Below are positions 16,942-25,451 of a stretch of DNA of 64,000 bases, piece after piece. Each line of letters starts with the position of its first letter. The stretch's first letter is position 1. Source of the stretch: Corynebacterium suicordis DSM 45110 (GTDB lineage: Bacteria > Actinomycetota > Actinomycetes > Mycobacteriales > Mycobacteriaceae). The notes beneath the pieces are model-generated. The model was not told the origin of the DNA and did no database searches. It saw only the letters and a program-made list of their open reading frames with translations. A program made the position numbers and the translations under genes. The stretch lies in contig NZ_JADKMY010000001.1 in NCBI RefSeq assembly GCF_015351405.1, forward strand, positions 1,320,511 to 1,384,510. The letters run 5' to 3'.

Positions 16942-17544
16942 TTACTTCTCTTCCCCGAGCCAGTCCCCTAGTTCATCACTCAAGCCCATGGCTTTCCACA
17001 TGTCTGCGAATTCATCCACCACTTCGGGGCTCTCTACAGTGGAAAGCCCAGTGCCCCATTCAATGTTGAGCGCAGCGATAGCGGCATTTTCATCCACCGT
17101 GTCATCATCTGATTCCGCAGCTAAGTGAGCCGCCGTCTGCAGTTGCTTGATTTCATCAATAAACGCGGGGTTGACCGGCAACATCACGGCCATCATCGTT
17201 TCTTTCACCCGCACGTCAAAGAGCATCCCCGCATGCCAGATCATTTCCAATGTGCTGGGGCGCACGTCAATGTAACGGCTCCCCTGCTTCAATCCGGCGG
17301 TCATCTGCCCGCGGGAGTTGGTGGAGATTTCCGCGAACCACGGATCCTCCACTTCGCTGCTGCTTAGCACACTGGCTAGAATTTCCGCGTCTGACGGGCG
17401 CCCGCCCAAGTCCGGCTGCTCCTGCACCCACACGGGCAACATGGCAGATCCATCCGGGGTGGCGAAGATCAGCACATCGCGGGCCAGATCAGTTAACCCG
17501 GCAGCCGAGAAACGGCCGACAAGCTGGACTTCAATATCAGCCAA
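16942..17544 (-). CDS. DUF151 bifunctional nuclease family protein
   Basis: 200 residues. The DUF151/BFN domain covers residues ~1-135 (VLIFATPDGSAMLPVWVQEQPDLGGRPSDAEILASVL, SRYIDVRPSTLEMIWHAGMLFDVRVKETMMAVM), with an acidic C-terminal tail of the sort seen in corynebacterial members. The name comes from plant and archaeal-type members with nuclease activity; the bacterial function is not established. The start is TTG, preceded by AAGGG, and overlaps the end of ftsR by 8 bp (TTGGCTGA), so translation is coupled. The conserved ftsR-DUF151-merR order supports a shared role with the two regulators. Confidence 0.88.
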   Translation of the reverse strand: MADIEVQLVGRFSAAGLTDLARDVLIFATPDGSAMLPVWVQEQPDLGGRPSDAEILASVLSSSEVEDPWFAEISTNSRGQMTAGLKQGSRYIDVRPSTLEMIWHAGMLFDVRVKETMMAVMLPVNPAFIDEIKQLQTAAHLAAESDDDTVDENAAIAALNIEWGTGLSTVESPEVVDEFADMWKAMGLSDELGDWLGEEK

Positions 17545-18277
17545 GATTGCCCTTGACCAGCGCAGTGTTCAGGGAAAGGATCAGCGCGGAGACTTCACGC
17601 GCGGTTTCCTCGGAACGCTGACGAGCATCATCATCGCGACCATGAGCCAGCGGATTGGCCACCTTGGCAACCATGTCCGTCTGGCGCTGCGCAATGGTGA
17701 TCAAAGACTTCAAGTGGCGGTTATCAAAACCGTATTCCGTGAGACGCGCAGCCAGCTGCACCATCGTCACATCATCCACCGAGAAGAACCCGGAGGAGTT
17801 GGCGTTGATCATTCCCATGCGAATGAGGGAGCCGACGAAAGAATCTTCCACATCGGCGCGCGCCACCACATCTGCACGAGTCAGACGACGAGGAGCCTCC
17901 GCCGCACGGAACTGCTCAGCGGTGAGTGCCCCTGGAGCTGCGCGCTTCGCAGTCACGGGAGTGACCTTGCCAGTATCCATGGCAGCCAGCTGCTCCCGGA
18001 TCACCTTGAGCGGCAGGTAGTTATCCCGCTGGTGGGTGAGGATGTAGCGCAAGCGAGCAATATCATCCGGGGAAAAGCGGCGGTAGCCGGACTGGCTACG
18101 GCGAGGGCTAATCAGCCCTTCGGTTTCCAAGAAGCGAATCTTGGACACGGTTACATCTGGAAAGTCGGCTTTGAGCTGCTTAAGCACGTCTCCGATGGTG
18201 GAGGTGGGTAGCACTTTTTTCGCAGGGACAAACTGATGTCCTTCACCTGCGCGTGCTGCGTTTCCTGGGGCACTCAC
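17537..18277 (-). CDS. ftsR: MerR-family regulator FtsR
   Basis: 246 residues from a GTG start. The N-terminal MerR domain (STIGDVLKQLKADFPDVTVSKIRFLETEGLISPRRSQSGYRRFSPDDIARLRYILTHQRDNYLPLKVIREQLAAMD) is followed by a second helical domain (ALTAEQFRA...LTRADVVARADVEDSFVGSLIRMGMI) characteristic of the Rv1828/FtsR group. In Corynebacterium glutamicum FtsR activates ftsZ transcription and affects cell division; I transfer that by family and by gene order (directly downstream of odhI). The C-terminal ~100 residues probably carry dimerisation or ligand functions. The stop overlaps the next gene. Confidence 0.88.
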   Translation of the reverse strand: MSAPGNAARAGEGHQFVPAKKVLPTSTIGDVLKQLKADFPDVTVSKIRFLETEGLISPRRSQSGYRRFSPDDIARLRYILTHQRDNYLPLKVIREQLAAMDTGKVTPVTAKRAAPGALTAEQFRAAEAPRRLTRADVVARADVEDSFVGSLIRMGMINANSSGFFSVDDVTMVQLAARLTEYGFDNRHLKSLITIAQRQTDMVAKVANPLAHGRDDDARQRSEETAREVSALILSLNTALVKGNLG

Positions 18278-18363
18278 CGAGAGTCACTTCCATCTTGTGT
18301 CTTTACATCTACCGCTGCTCACCGGGGAATACCCCGGGCTCACATGAATAGACGATTCGGATT

Positions 18364-18396
18364 GGAAAAGCCCCTAGATGCATCATGCGCCTAGGG
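18364..18396 (-). terminator. Putative terminator downstream of odhI
   Basis: On the minus strand a CCCTAG/CTAGGG stem with a 13-nt loop is followed by CTTTTCC. It lies between the end of odhI (18414) and the start of ftsR (18277), so odhI may be transcribed largely alone while ftsR has its own promoter. Confidence 0.5.
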
Positions 18397-18413
18397 ACCA
18401 ATTCATAACTTGC

Positions 18414-18851
18414 TTAGGCTTCCTTGGATCCGTTCAGGAAGACCAAGCGGAACTTACCGATCTGGATCTCATCGCCATTGCTCAGCACGGCAGAGTTCTT
18501 CGGCTCGCGGTTCACGTAGGTTCCGTTGAGGGATCCAACGTCTACAACTTCGTACTCGCCCTCGCCGTTACGGCGGAACTCTGCGTGGCGGCGAGAAACG
18601 GTGACATCGTCCAAAAAGATATCGCTATCTGGGTGGCGACCAGCGGCGGTCGTGTCCTGATCCAACAGGAAACGGGAGCCTGCGTTTGGTCCGCGCTTGA
18701 CTACGAGAAGCGCGGAACCTTCTGGCAGACCCTCTACACCGGCGGGAGTGGATTCGGACTGAGTTCCGGTATCCGACTCCTTCAAGAGGTCAGCGCGGAA
18801 GACCGAGGTGGTCTCTACCGAAGCCTCTGGGATTCCGGTGTTTTCGCTCAT
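18414..18851 (-). CDS. odhI: FHA-domain protein OdhI (GarA), 2-oxoglutarate dehydrogenase inhibitor
   Basis: 145 residues. The N-terminus contains ETTSVFRADLL with threonines 14 and 15, the site phosphorylated by PknG in C. glutamicum OdhI. A forkhead-associated domain follows (SRFLLDQDTTAAGRHPDSDIFLDDVTVSRRHAEFRR, VVDVGSLNGTYVN, LSNGDEIQIGKFRLVFL) with the phosphothreonine-binding Arg, Ser and His. Unphosphorylated OdhI binds and inhibits the E1 subunit of 2-oxoglutarate dehydrogenase, steering carbon to glutamate; phosphorylation releases it by self-binding. The ATG at 18851 has GAGAGGA upstream; the longer frame to 18896 adds no conserved sequence. Confidence 0.95.
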   Translation of the reverse strand: MSENTGIPEASVETTSVFRADLLKESDTGTQSESTPAGVEGLPEGSALLVVKRGPNAGSRFLLDQDTTAAGRHPDSDIFLDDVTVSRRHAEFRRNGEGEYEVVDVGSLNGTYVNREPKNSAVLSNGDEIQIGKFRLVFLNGSKEA

Positions 18852-18994
18852 GTTGTTGTCCTCTCTCAAGACGATTAGTGCTGCAACTATGACCACAATA
18901 CTACCCTGCCCGCCGTTGCGGGCATTCAGTGACCAACTCTTAACAATTGATTACGTACTGTCAATGGGCAAGTCAATTGACCTGCCACGATGAC

Positions 18995-21433
18995 TTAGCG
19001 GAACAGCTGAGCGATTGATCCCATCGCTGATCCGCCACCGCTATTGAGCGGATTGTCGTTGACCATGTAGGTCCACGTGGCGCTTGGCTTATGCAGCCCC
19101 AGCTCTCCCAAATCCACCCCATCTGCGGTGATGCGGGCATCGTCAAAAGTCTCCCGCGCCTTGCGCACCGCGCGGTCTGCCAGGTCGCCGAAGGCAGCGA
19201 TGGACATCCGGTGGAATTCATCGATGGGTGACTCACGAGCGATCGCGCGCAGGTGGATGCTCTCGCGGATGTCATCCAGGTAGGCCAGGTGCTCGCTCCA
19301 CTCATAATCCAGGTGGAAGAGCATGATCTCCCGCGCCGCCTGCTCCAGCGTCTCCTCCGGAATGCCCGCGGCCTTCAGCTCGTTTGCCTTGTCCACGTTG
19401 TGGTAGCTCAGGTCATCCCACGCCGTGGACGTATCCAGCAGATCATCGCGACGGCCGTTGATGATGTCTCGCTGATCCTTGATCAGCTTGTTGTACTTCC
19501 AGGTGGTCGCGTGGATATCCAGCATCTGCCCCTCGGTCACGCGCTGGCAGTGATCCACGAAGTTGAGAACCTTCTTCTGCGTCAGGCGACCCTCGTCATC
19601 CGGCTGGGCCTGCAGTTCTTCACCAGCTCCACCCACAGCGACTACGTCGTCCTCAATGGATACGAAGAACACGCTGCTTCCCGGGTCACCCTGGCGACCA
19701 GCACGCCCGCGCAGCTGGTTGTCCAGGCGCTGGGAGCGGAAGCGACCCACTCCGACAACGTGCAGTCCGCCAGCCTCCACCACGGCATCCCGCTCGTCTT
19801 CTTCCGTGCCGCCCAGCTTGATGTCCGTGCCGCGGCCGGCCATCTGCGTGGATACGGTGACTCGACGCGGCCGCCCAGCCTCAGAAATCACACCCGCTTC
19901 CGCTTCGTGGTTCTTCGCATTGAGCACCGCGCATTCCACGCCCACCTTCTTCAATTCGCGGGCAATGTACTCAGACTCCGCCACGTCCTGGGTACCCACC
20001 AACTGCGGCTGGCCGGTCTTCTGGATCTCCACAATGTGCTTCACCACTGCTTCATTGCGATCCTCGATGCTGGCAAATACCGCGTCTTGTTCGTCAAAGC
20101 GCTGCACGGGCACATTCGGCTGAATCACGGAGACCTTGAGATCGTAGAACTGCCGCAGCTGATCCCCCGCCGCCATCGCCGTACCGGTCATGCCACAGAC
20201 CTCGGGGTACATGCCGATCAGAGCCTGGATGGTTAGCTGATCCAGAATACGACCGCCATCGGTGACCTGCAGGCCCTCCTTGGCCTCCACTGCAGATTGC
20301 AGCCCATCAGGCCAGCGCTGCAAATCCGCTACGCGCCCGCGGGAGCCATCGATGAGCAGCACTTTCCCATCGCGCACGATGTAATGCACGTCGCGCTGCA
20401 ACAGGTGCTCCGCATGCAGGGCCACGTTGATCTGCACCAGAAGATCGCCGCTGCCAGCCTGGTCCTCTTCCGTTTCAGTATCTTCTTTTTCCGACGCCAC
20501 CTCCGACTCCCCAGCGTCATCCTTTTTCTCTGAACGGGATTGCTCAGCTGCGGAGCCAGACCGTCCCTCATCCGCAGTGCCATACAGGGACTCGATTCCT
20601 AGCTTGCGCTCGGCGAAGGCAGCCCCGGCGTCGGTCAAAAAGACGTTGCGCTGATCCTCGGAGATCAGGAAATGCTGCTGCTCAACCATGGACTTGACCA
20701 GCTCGGTGATGTGCCCGAGGGGAGCATTGCCGGGCTCAGAGCCTGCCAGCACCAGTGGAACGAGGGCCTCATCGACCATTACGGAATCGGCCTCATCGAT
20801 GACGGCCACATCGGCTTCGGAGCGCACCTGATCAGCACGTTTGGTGATGAGTTGATCGCGCAGCACATCGAAGCCGAGCTCGTTGATAGCGCCAAAGATC
20901 ACGTCGCGGGAGTAGATATCCCGCCGCTCATCACTGGTGAGCTCCTCGGAAATTGCTCCGTGGGAGATGCCGAAGAAATCGAACATCGGACCCATCCACT
21001 CATCATCACGAGTGGCCAGGTAGGAGTTCACGGTGATCACATGCACGCGCTTGCCCTGCAGGGCATAACCCACCGCGGCCATGGCTCCGGCCAGGGTCTT
21101 GCCTTCGCCCGTGCCCATCTCCACTACATCGCCGGCCAAGAGGCGCAGGGTGCCCTGCATCTGCACGTCGAAAGGCGAAAGGCCCAAGGTGCGGCGCGCT
21201 ACCTCGCGCACCACGCCCAGCAGCTTGGATTCATCCAAGACCTTGCCTTCGCGAATCAGGCTGCCATCTTCAAACTGCTGACGCACCACGGATTGTGCTG
21301 CGGCTTTCCGCAGTTCCTCTTCGGTGGCCTCTCGGTAACGGTCAGCACCAGCCTGTGCCACCACTGCCATGCTCTTCTTCTGATTCTTGTGGGGAGACGT
21401 CCCCATCGCTTTCCAGAACCAGTCAAATGCCAT
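18995..21433 (-). CDS. secA2: Accessory Sec translocase ATPase SecA2
   Basis: 812 residues. SecA-type DEAD motor: Walker A MGTGEGKTLAG near 105-112, Walker B IDEADSVMVDEA near 213, the preprotein cross-linking region (KVLLIDGSRGRVADLQRWPDGLQSAVEAKEGL), ISEAGRPRRVTVSTQMAGRGTDI and a helical scaffold/wing. The protein is shorter than SecA1 and lacks the C-terminal zinc/linker tail, as in actinobacterial SecA2, which exports a small set of proteins with SecYEG. Odd: an acidic Ser/Glu/Asp-rich insert at ~287-330, between ESLYG and LLVQINVALHAEHLL, which other SecA2 proteins lack or have only a few residues of. It sits next to odhI as in C. glutamicum. Confidence 0.93.
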   Translation of the reverse strand: MAFDWFWKAMGTSPHKNQKKSMAVVAQAGADRYREATEEELRKAAAQSVVRQQFEDGSLIREGKVLDESKLLGVVREVARRTLGLSPFDVQMQGTLRLLAGDVVEMGTGEGKTLAGAMAAVGYALQGKRVHVITVNSYLATRDDEWMGPMFDFFGISHGAISEELTSDERRDIYSRDVIFGAINELGFDVLRDQLITKRADQVRSEADVAVIDEADSVMVDEALVPLVLAGSEPGNAPLGHITELVKSMVEQQHFLISEDQRNVFLTDAGAAFAERKLGIESLYGTADEGRSGSAAEQSRSEKKDDAGESEVASEKEDTETEEDQAGSGDLLVQINVALHAEHLLQRDVHYIVRDGKVLLIDGSRGRVADLQRWPDGLQSAVEAKEGLQVTDGGRILDQLTIQALIGMYPEVCGMTGTAMAAGDQLRQFYDLKVSVIQPNVPVQRFDEQDAVFASIEDRNEAVVKHIVEIQKTGQPQLVGTQDVAESEYIARELKKVGVECAVLNAKNHEAEAGVISEAGRPRRVTVSTQMAGRGTDIKLGGTEEDERDAVVEAGGLHVVGVGRFRSQRLDNQLRGRAGRQGDPGSSVFFVSIEDDVVAVGGAGEELQAQPDDEGRLTQKKVLNFVDHCQRVTEGQMLDIHATTWKYNKLIKDQRDIINGRRDDLLDTSTAWDDLSYHNVDKANELKAAGIPEETLEQAAREIMLFHLDYEWSEHLAYLDDIRESIHLRAIARESPIDEFHRMSIAAFGDLADRAVRKARETFDDARITADGVDLGELGLHKPSATWTYMVNDNPLNSGGGSAMGSIAQLFR

Positions 21434-21563
21434 GAGTGTGGCCTACCCTTCGGGTCGTTCGTTAGTCTTAAAGGTCTTTGATCTTTGGATAGATCTACAA
21501 ACGATCTCGCGCTTGCTTGTATGTCTCACACTAGCGAAGGCGCAGAATAAGGATGGCATAACC

Positions 21564-22337
21564 ATGGCAGCACGCCCCTCACCAGTGAGATCAGTGAACC
21601 TCACACTCCCCCACGGCCCACATGGGGCAATTTCCGCCACGGTGGATATGCCCGCGGAACCCAGCCAGCTCACCGCTGTGGTGGCGCATTGCTTCACGTG
21701 TGATCGCAAGGCATTGGGCGCCTCGCGCATCTCCAAGACTCTGGCTCGGCATGGCATCGCCAGCCTGCGCTTGGACTTCACTGACCTGACTTTGAGCCAC
21801 AATGTGGATGAAGTGATCGCTGCTGCAGAGTGGCTGCGGGATGAGCATGGCGCGGCACCCGGACTGTTGGTGGGACATTCCTTGGGCGGGGTGGCGGCTA
21901 TCCGGGCTGCCACGCAGCTGGATTCCGTCCGTGCAGTGGCCACCGTGGGCACCCCTTTTGATCCGATGCGAACCGTGTCCGCGCTGTCCCCGCAGATGAA
22001 GAAGTTCATTGAGTCTCAGGCGGGATCCATTGATGCCAACCTGGCGGGGCGGCCGGTTCACATTGAGCGCTCGATGGTGGAGGATCTGGAGAAAGCCGAT
22101 GTGCCCAAGGACTTGGCGGCACTCGCGGAAGCCAAGGTGAATCTGCTGATTAATCATTCCCCCACGGATATGACGGTGCCATACACCCACGCGCTGAACT
22201 ACCTGCAGGAATATTCCCAGGCAGCCAGCCTATTTAGCCTGCCGGAAGTGGATCACCTGCTCACCCGCCGAGGCTCCGGGCAACGCGTGGGTTCTCTGAT
22301 ATCCCAGTGGGCACTGCCGTACATGCCGGTAGGATAA
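21564..22337 (+). CDS. Alpha/beta-hydrolase fold protein
   Basis: 257 residues. The fold is shown by the nucleophile elbow GHSLGG (near residue 112), a likely acid in INHSPTDMTVPY and the histidine in LPEVDHLLTRRG, giving a Ser-Asp-His triad. The N-terminal strand region reads ISATVDMPAEPSQLTAVVAHCFTCDRKALGASRISKTLARHGIASLRLDF, the pattern of dienelactone-hydrolase/OsmC-associated hydrolases; the LPHGPHGAISA-type opening is common in the hydrolase part of OsmC fusions, but no OsmC domain follows. Start ATG 21564 with AAGGA upstream; an earlier in-frame ATG would overlap secA2. Probably co-transcribed with rraA (6 bp apart). Confidence 0.82.
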   Translation: MAARPSPVRSVNLTLPHGPHGAISATVDMPAEPSQLTAVVAHCFTCDRKALGASRISKTLARHGIASLRLDFTDLTLSHNVDEVIAAAEWLRDEHGAAPGLLVGHSLGGVAAIRAATQLDSVRAVATVGTPFDPMRTVSALSPQMKKFIESQAGSIDANLAGRPVHIERSMVEDLEKADVPKDLAALAEAKVNLLINHSPTDMTVPYTHALNYLQEYSQAASLFSLPEVDHLLTRRGSGQRVGSLISQWALPYMPVG

Positions 22338-22343
22338 GCGCTT

Positions 22344-22847
22344 ATGAACAACGTGAATTTTATCCCGACCGCTGACCTAGTAGACATCATCGGTGCGGAC
22401 GTCCGCAGCTGCGATACCCAGTTCTTCGATCTCGGAGGCCGCGTGGAATTCGCCGGCCCCATCACCACCGTGAAGTGCTTCCAAGACAATGCCCTGCTCA
22501 AGAGCATCCTCAGTGAAGAGAACGCCGAGGGTGGCGTGCTGGTCATCGATGGCGATGGATCCCTGCACACGGCTTTGGTCGGAGACATCATCGCTGGCCT
22601 GGGCAAGGATCACGGTTGGTCTGGCGTGATCGTCAACGGTGCAATCCGCGATTCCGGTGTGATCGCTGAGATGGAATTCGGTTGCAAGGCCCTGGGAACT
22701 AACCCCCGAAAGTCCACCAAGACCGGTGAGGGTGACAGGGATGTCACCGTCACCATCGGGGGAGTGGACTTCGTCCCCGGCCACATCGCGTACTGCGATT
22801 CTGATGGCATCGTGGTGACTGAATCCCCTGTTGAGGCCGCCGAGTAA
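22344..22847 (+). CDS. rraA: RraA-like protein (RNase E activity regulator / HMG aldolase family)
   Basis: 167 residues, typical RraA length. The family core is visible: [47 protein letters not shown] and the binding motif [38 protein letters not shown]. coli RraA binds and inhibits RNase E; many family members are instead class II 4-hydroxy-4-methyl-2-oxoglutarate/oxaloacetate aldolases with a G-x20-R-D motif, and GAIRDS here retains R and D. Which activity applies is open. An imperfect triplicated 15-bp repeat begins at the stop codon. Confidence 0.9.
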   Translation: MNNVNFIPTADLVDIIGADVRSCDTQFFDLGGRVEFAGPITTVKCFQDNALLKSILSEENAEGGVLVIDGDGSLHTALVGDIIAGLGKDHGWSGVIVNGAIRDSGVIAEMEFGCKALGTNPRKSTKTGEGDRDVTVTIGGVDFVPGHIAYCDSDGIVVTESPVEAAE

Positions 22848-22887
22848 AAAAGCTGCAGTGTAAAAGGCTGCAGAGTAAAAGGCCACA
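22842..22887. repeat. Three imperfect tandem 15/16-bp repeats at the rraA stop codon
   Basis: Units GAGTAAAAAAGCTGCA, GTGTAAAAGGCTGCA and GAGTAAAAGGCCACA follow in tandem, the first containing the rraA stop codon. They fill nearly all the 49 bp between rraA and the convergent UvrA-like gene. It looks like a local slippage duplication of the 3' end; no hairpin terminator is visible. Confidence 0.6.
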
Positions 22888-22896
22888 GCCCCATCA

Positions 22897-25248
22897 CTAG
22901 GCGGACAGGTACTTCTTCAGGTACCCGCCGGTAACGGACTCCTTGGCCTCCATCAGCTCAGCGGGACTACCGGAGACCACCACCGTGCCGCCCCGAGAAC
23001 CCGCACCTGGGCCCATGTCCACGATGTGATCAGAATGGGCCACCACTGCCAGGTGGTGTTCAATACAGATCACCGTGGTTCCGGAATCGACCAGTAGGTC
23101 AAGCAGATCCAGCAGCATCTCCACATCGGCAAGGTGAAGTCCCGTGGTGGGCTCATCCAAAACCAAGATATCCGCGGCATCCTTCTTCTTGCTCAGGTGC
23201 ATGGCCAGCTTCAAACGCTGACGCTCACCACCGGAGAGCGTATTGAGCGGCTGGCCGAGCGTGAGATAACCCAGCCCCACCTGCTCCAAAGATGCACAGA
23301 CCTTTGCCGCCGCAGGCACCTTGCTCGCCGAATCCTGGAAGTACGCATGAGCCTGCTCGGCGGGAAGCTCCAGCACATCTGCGATGTTCTTCTCCCCCAG
23401 CTTGTACTCCAAAACGTCTTCAGAGAAGCGTCGACCCTCACACACCTCGCAGGGAACGTCCACGCCGCTCATGATGCCCAGCTCCACGTAGACCACACCC
23501 GCGCCGTTGCAGTTGGGGCAGGCACCCGTGGAATTCGCGGAGAACAACCCGGGCTTCACGCCATTTTCTTTGGCAAAGGCCTTACGGATGGGCTCCAATG
23601 CACCGGTGTAGGTCGCCGGGTTGGAACGCCGTGATCCCTTGATCTGGGTCTGGTCCACAAACTCGATGCGCCCCTGCTCCACCAGTTCCTCCGGAAGGTG
23701 GCTGAGCAGCGAGGACTTACCCGAACCGGAGACACCCGTGATCGAGGTGAGCACACCGGTGGGGATATCCACGTCCACATCGCGCAGGTTGTGGCGGTTA
23801 GCGTTGCGGATCTCCAGCGTGCCCTTCGGCTTGCGCAGGGTGTCCTTCAGCGCAACCGTGTCCGCCAAGTGCTTGCCGGTCAAGGTATCTGCCTTGCGCA
23901 GCTCATCCACCGAGCCCTCGAACACGATGGTTCCGCCATGAGAACCAGCCCGCGGACCCAGGTCCACGATGTGATCAGCCAGCGCAATAGTTTCTGGCTT
24001 GTGCTCCACCACCAGCACCGTGTTGCCCTTATCCCGCAGCGCGAGCAGCAGGTTATTCATCCGCTCAATGTCAGCGGGGTGCAGGCCGGCGGAGGGTTCG
24101 TCGAACACATAGGTCACGTCCGTGAGCGCTGAGCCCAGGTGCCGCACCATGCGGGTGCGTTGTGCCTCGCCCCCTGACAGCGTGCCGGAAGGCCGGGACA
24201 GGGTGAGGTAACCGAGTCCAATGTCCACCGCGTTTTTTGCCGACGCCGCAATCGTCTCCACGAGTGGCGCAACCTGAGGGTTCTTAAAGTCCTGCAGCCA
24301 TTGGGCCAAATCCCACAGCTCCATCTCGCAGAGATCCGCGATGGACTTGCCCTCGATCTTGGATTCCCTCGCGTGCGGAGCCAGGCGGGTGCCTTCACAC
24401 TCCGGACATTCCACGAACACCACGGCCTTTTCAACGAACTCCCGGATGTGCTTTTGCAGCGCTTCCGGGTCCTTGCTGAGCATGGAGCTGCGCATGCGCG
24501 GGATCAGGCCTTGGTAGCTCATGTTGATGCCACCGACCTTGACCTTCACATCGTCGAGGTAGAGGAGAGCTTCGCGCTGTTTTTCTGTGAAGTCCTTGAC
24601 GGGCTTATCCGCTGGGTAGAGATCCGATTCCGCGTAGGCCTTCCACATCCAGGAATCGACCTTCGCACCGGGCAGGAGGATTGCGCCCTCGTTCAGGCTG
24701 AGGTTTTCATCCACCACTTCCGAGATGTCGATGTCGCTGACCCTGCCCATACCTTCGCACTTGGGGCACATGCCGCCGGTGCGTTCGAAGCGAGCTACTT
24801 CCTTTTTGGCTCCGGCTCGATCGGCCTGGATAGCACCTTGTCCGCTCACCGAAGGCACGTTGAAGGAATATGCAGCTGGGCCACCCGCGTTGGGCTCGGC
24901 AATGCGCGAGTACAGAACGCGCAGCATGCCGGTGATATCAGTGGCGGTGCCAAAGGTGGAGCGGGCATTCGCGCCCATGGGTTCCTGCCCCACGATAACC
25001 GCGGCGGTGAGCCCCTCCAGTTGATCCACGTTAGGCCGAGCCAGCGAGCTCATGAAACCCTGCACGAAACTGGGGTATGTCTCATTAACCAGTCGCTGGG
25101 ATTCCGCCGCAATGGTGTCAAACACCAGCGTTGACTTGCCTGAACCGGAGACTCCGGTAAAGACGGTGAGGGAACGTTTAGGGATGTCTACGCTGATATT
25201 TTGCAGGTTGTTATCGTTGGCGCCGATCACGCGAATATATTCAGTCAC
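22897..25248 (-). CDS. Short UvrA-like ABC ATPase
   Basis: 783 residues from a GTG start. Two ABC ATPase cassettes are present: Walker A GVSGSGKSTLVFDT near 33, signature LSGGEAQRTRMV, Walker B VFDEPSAGLHP; second Walker A GVSGSGKSSLLSHL, signature LSGGERQRLKLA, Walker B VLDEPTTGLH. Zinc-type CxxC pairs are seen in CPKCEGMG, CPECEGTR, CPNCNGAG and CEVCEGRR. Canonical UvrA is ~950 residues; the shortening falls in the first cassette, where the UvrB-binding region would be, so this is a UvrA paralogue of the kind linked to DNA-binding-drug resistance (DrrC-like) rather than the main excinuclease subunit. Convergent with rraA. Confidence 0.85.
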   Translation of the reverse strand: MTEYIRVIGANDNNLQNISVDIPKRSLTVFTGVSGSGKSTLVFDTIAAESQRLVNETYPSFVQGFMSSLARPNVDQLEGLTAAVIVGQEPMGANARSTFGTATDITGMLRVLYSRIAEPNAGGPAAYSFNVPSVSGQGAIQADRAGAKKEVARFERTGGMCPKCEGMGRVSDIDISEVVDENLSLNEGAILLPGAKVDSWMWKAYAESDLYPADKPVKDFTEKQREALLYLDDVKVKVGGINMSYQGLIPRMRSSMLSKDPEALQKHIREFVEKAVVFVECPECEGTRLAPHARESKIEGKSIADLCEMELWDLAQWLQDFKNPQVAPLVETIAASAKNAVDIGLGYLTLSRPSGTLSGGEAQRTRMVRHLGSALTDVTYVFDEPSAGLHPADIERMNNLLLALRDKGNTVLVVEHKPETIALADHIVDLGPRAGSHGGTIVFEGSVDELRKADTLTGKHLADTVALKDTLRKPKGTLEIRNANRHNLRDVDVDIPTGVLTSITGVSGSGKSSLLSHLPEELVEQGRIEFVDQTQIKGSRRSNPATYTGALEPIRKAFAKENGVKPGLFSANSTGACPNCNGAGVVYVELGIMSGVDVPCEVCEGRRFSEDVLEYKLGEKNIADVLELPAEQAHAYFQDSASKVPAAAKVCASLEQVGLGYLTLGQPLNTLSGGERQRLKLAMHLSKKKDAADILVLDEPTTGLHLADVEMLLDLLDLLVDSGTTVICIEHHLAVVAHSDHIVDMGPGAGSRGGTVVVSGSPAELMEAKESVTGGYLKKYLSA

Positions 25249-25369
25249 CCAAACACCCTACAGAATTTCCTCACACCCCAGACCCCGATTTCTAAGTGCC
25301 GAAATGGTTGTTGTAAGCTAACCGAAGTCTCAACAGCACGGTGCTCATGCGCCGGCGTAGGTGAGACGG

Positions 25370-25446
25370 CGGGCTGTGGCGCAGTTTGGTAGCGCACTAC
25401 ACTGGGGGTGTAGGGGTCGCAGGTTCAAATCCTGTCAGCCCGACCA
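25370..25446 (+). tRNA. tRNA-Pro (anticodon GGG)
   Basis: 77 nt including an encoded CCA. The cloverleaf folds fully: acceptor CGGGCTG/CAGCCCG, D arm GCGC/GCGC, anticodon stem CTACA/TGTAG with a CTGGGGG loop (positions 34-36 GGG), T arm GCAGG-TTCAAAT-CCTGT. Its 3' end, from the T stem onward, is part of a 31-bp direct repeat that bounds the island to the right, so the gene is an integration target that was restored on insertion. Confidence 0.95.
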
Positions 25447-25451
25447 ATCTA
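25421..25451. repeat. Left attachment-site-like direct repeat (within tRNA-Pro)
   Basis: A 31-bp sequence running from the last base of the T-stem 5' side through the tRNA 3' end plus five bases beyond CCA. It is identical to 27098-27128. Such identity with a tRNA 3' end is the standard footprint of tyrosine-integrase insertion. Confidence 0.85.
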
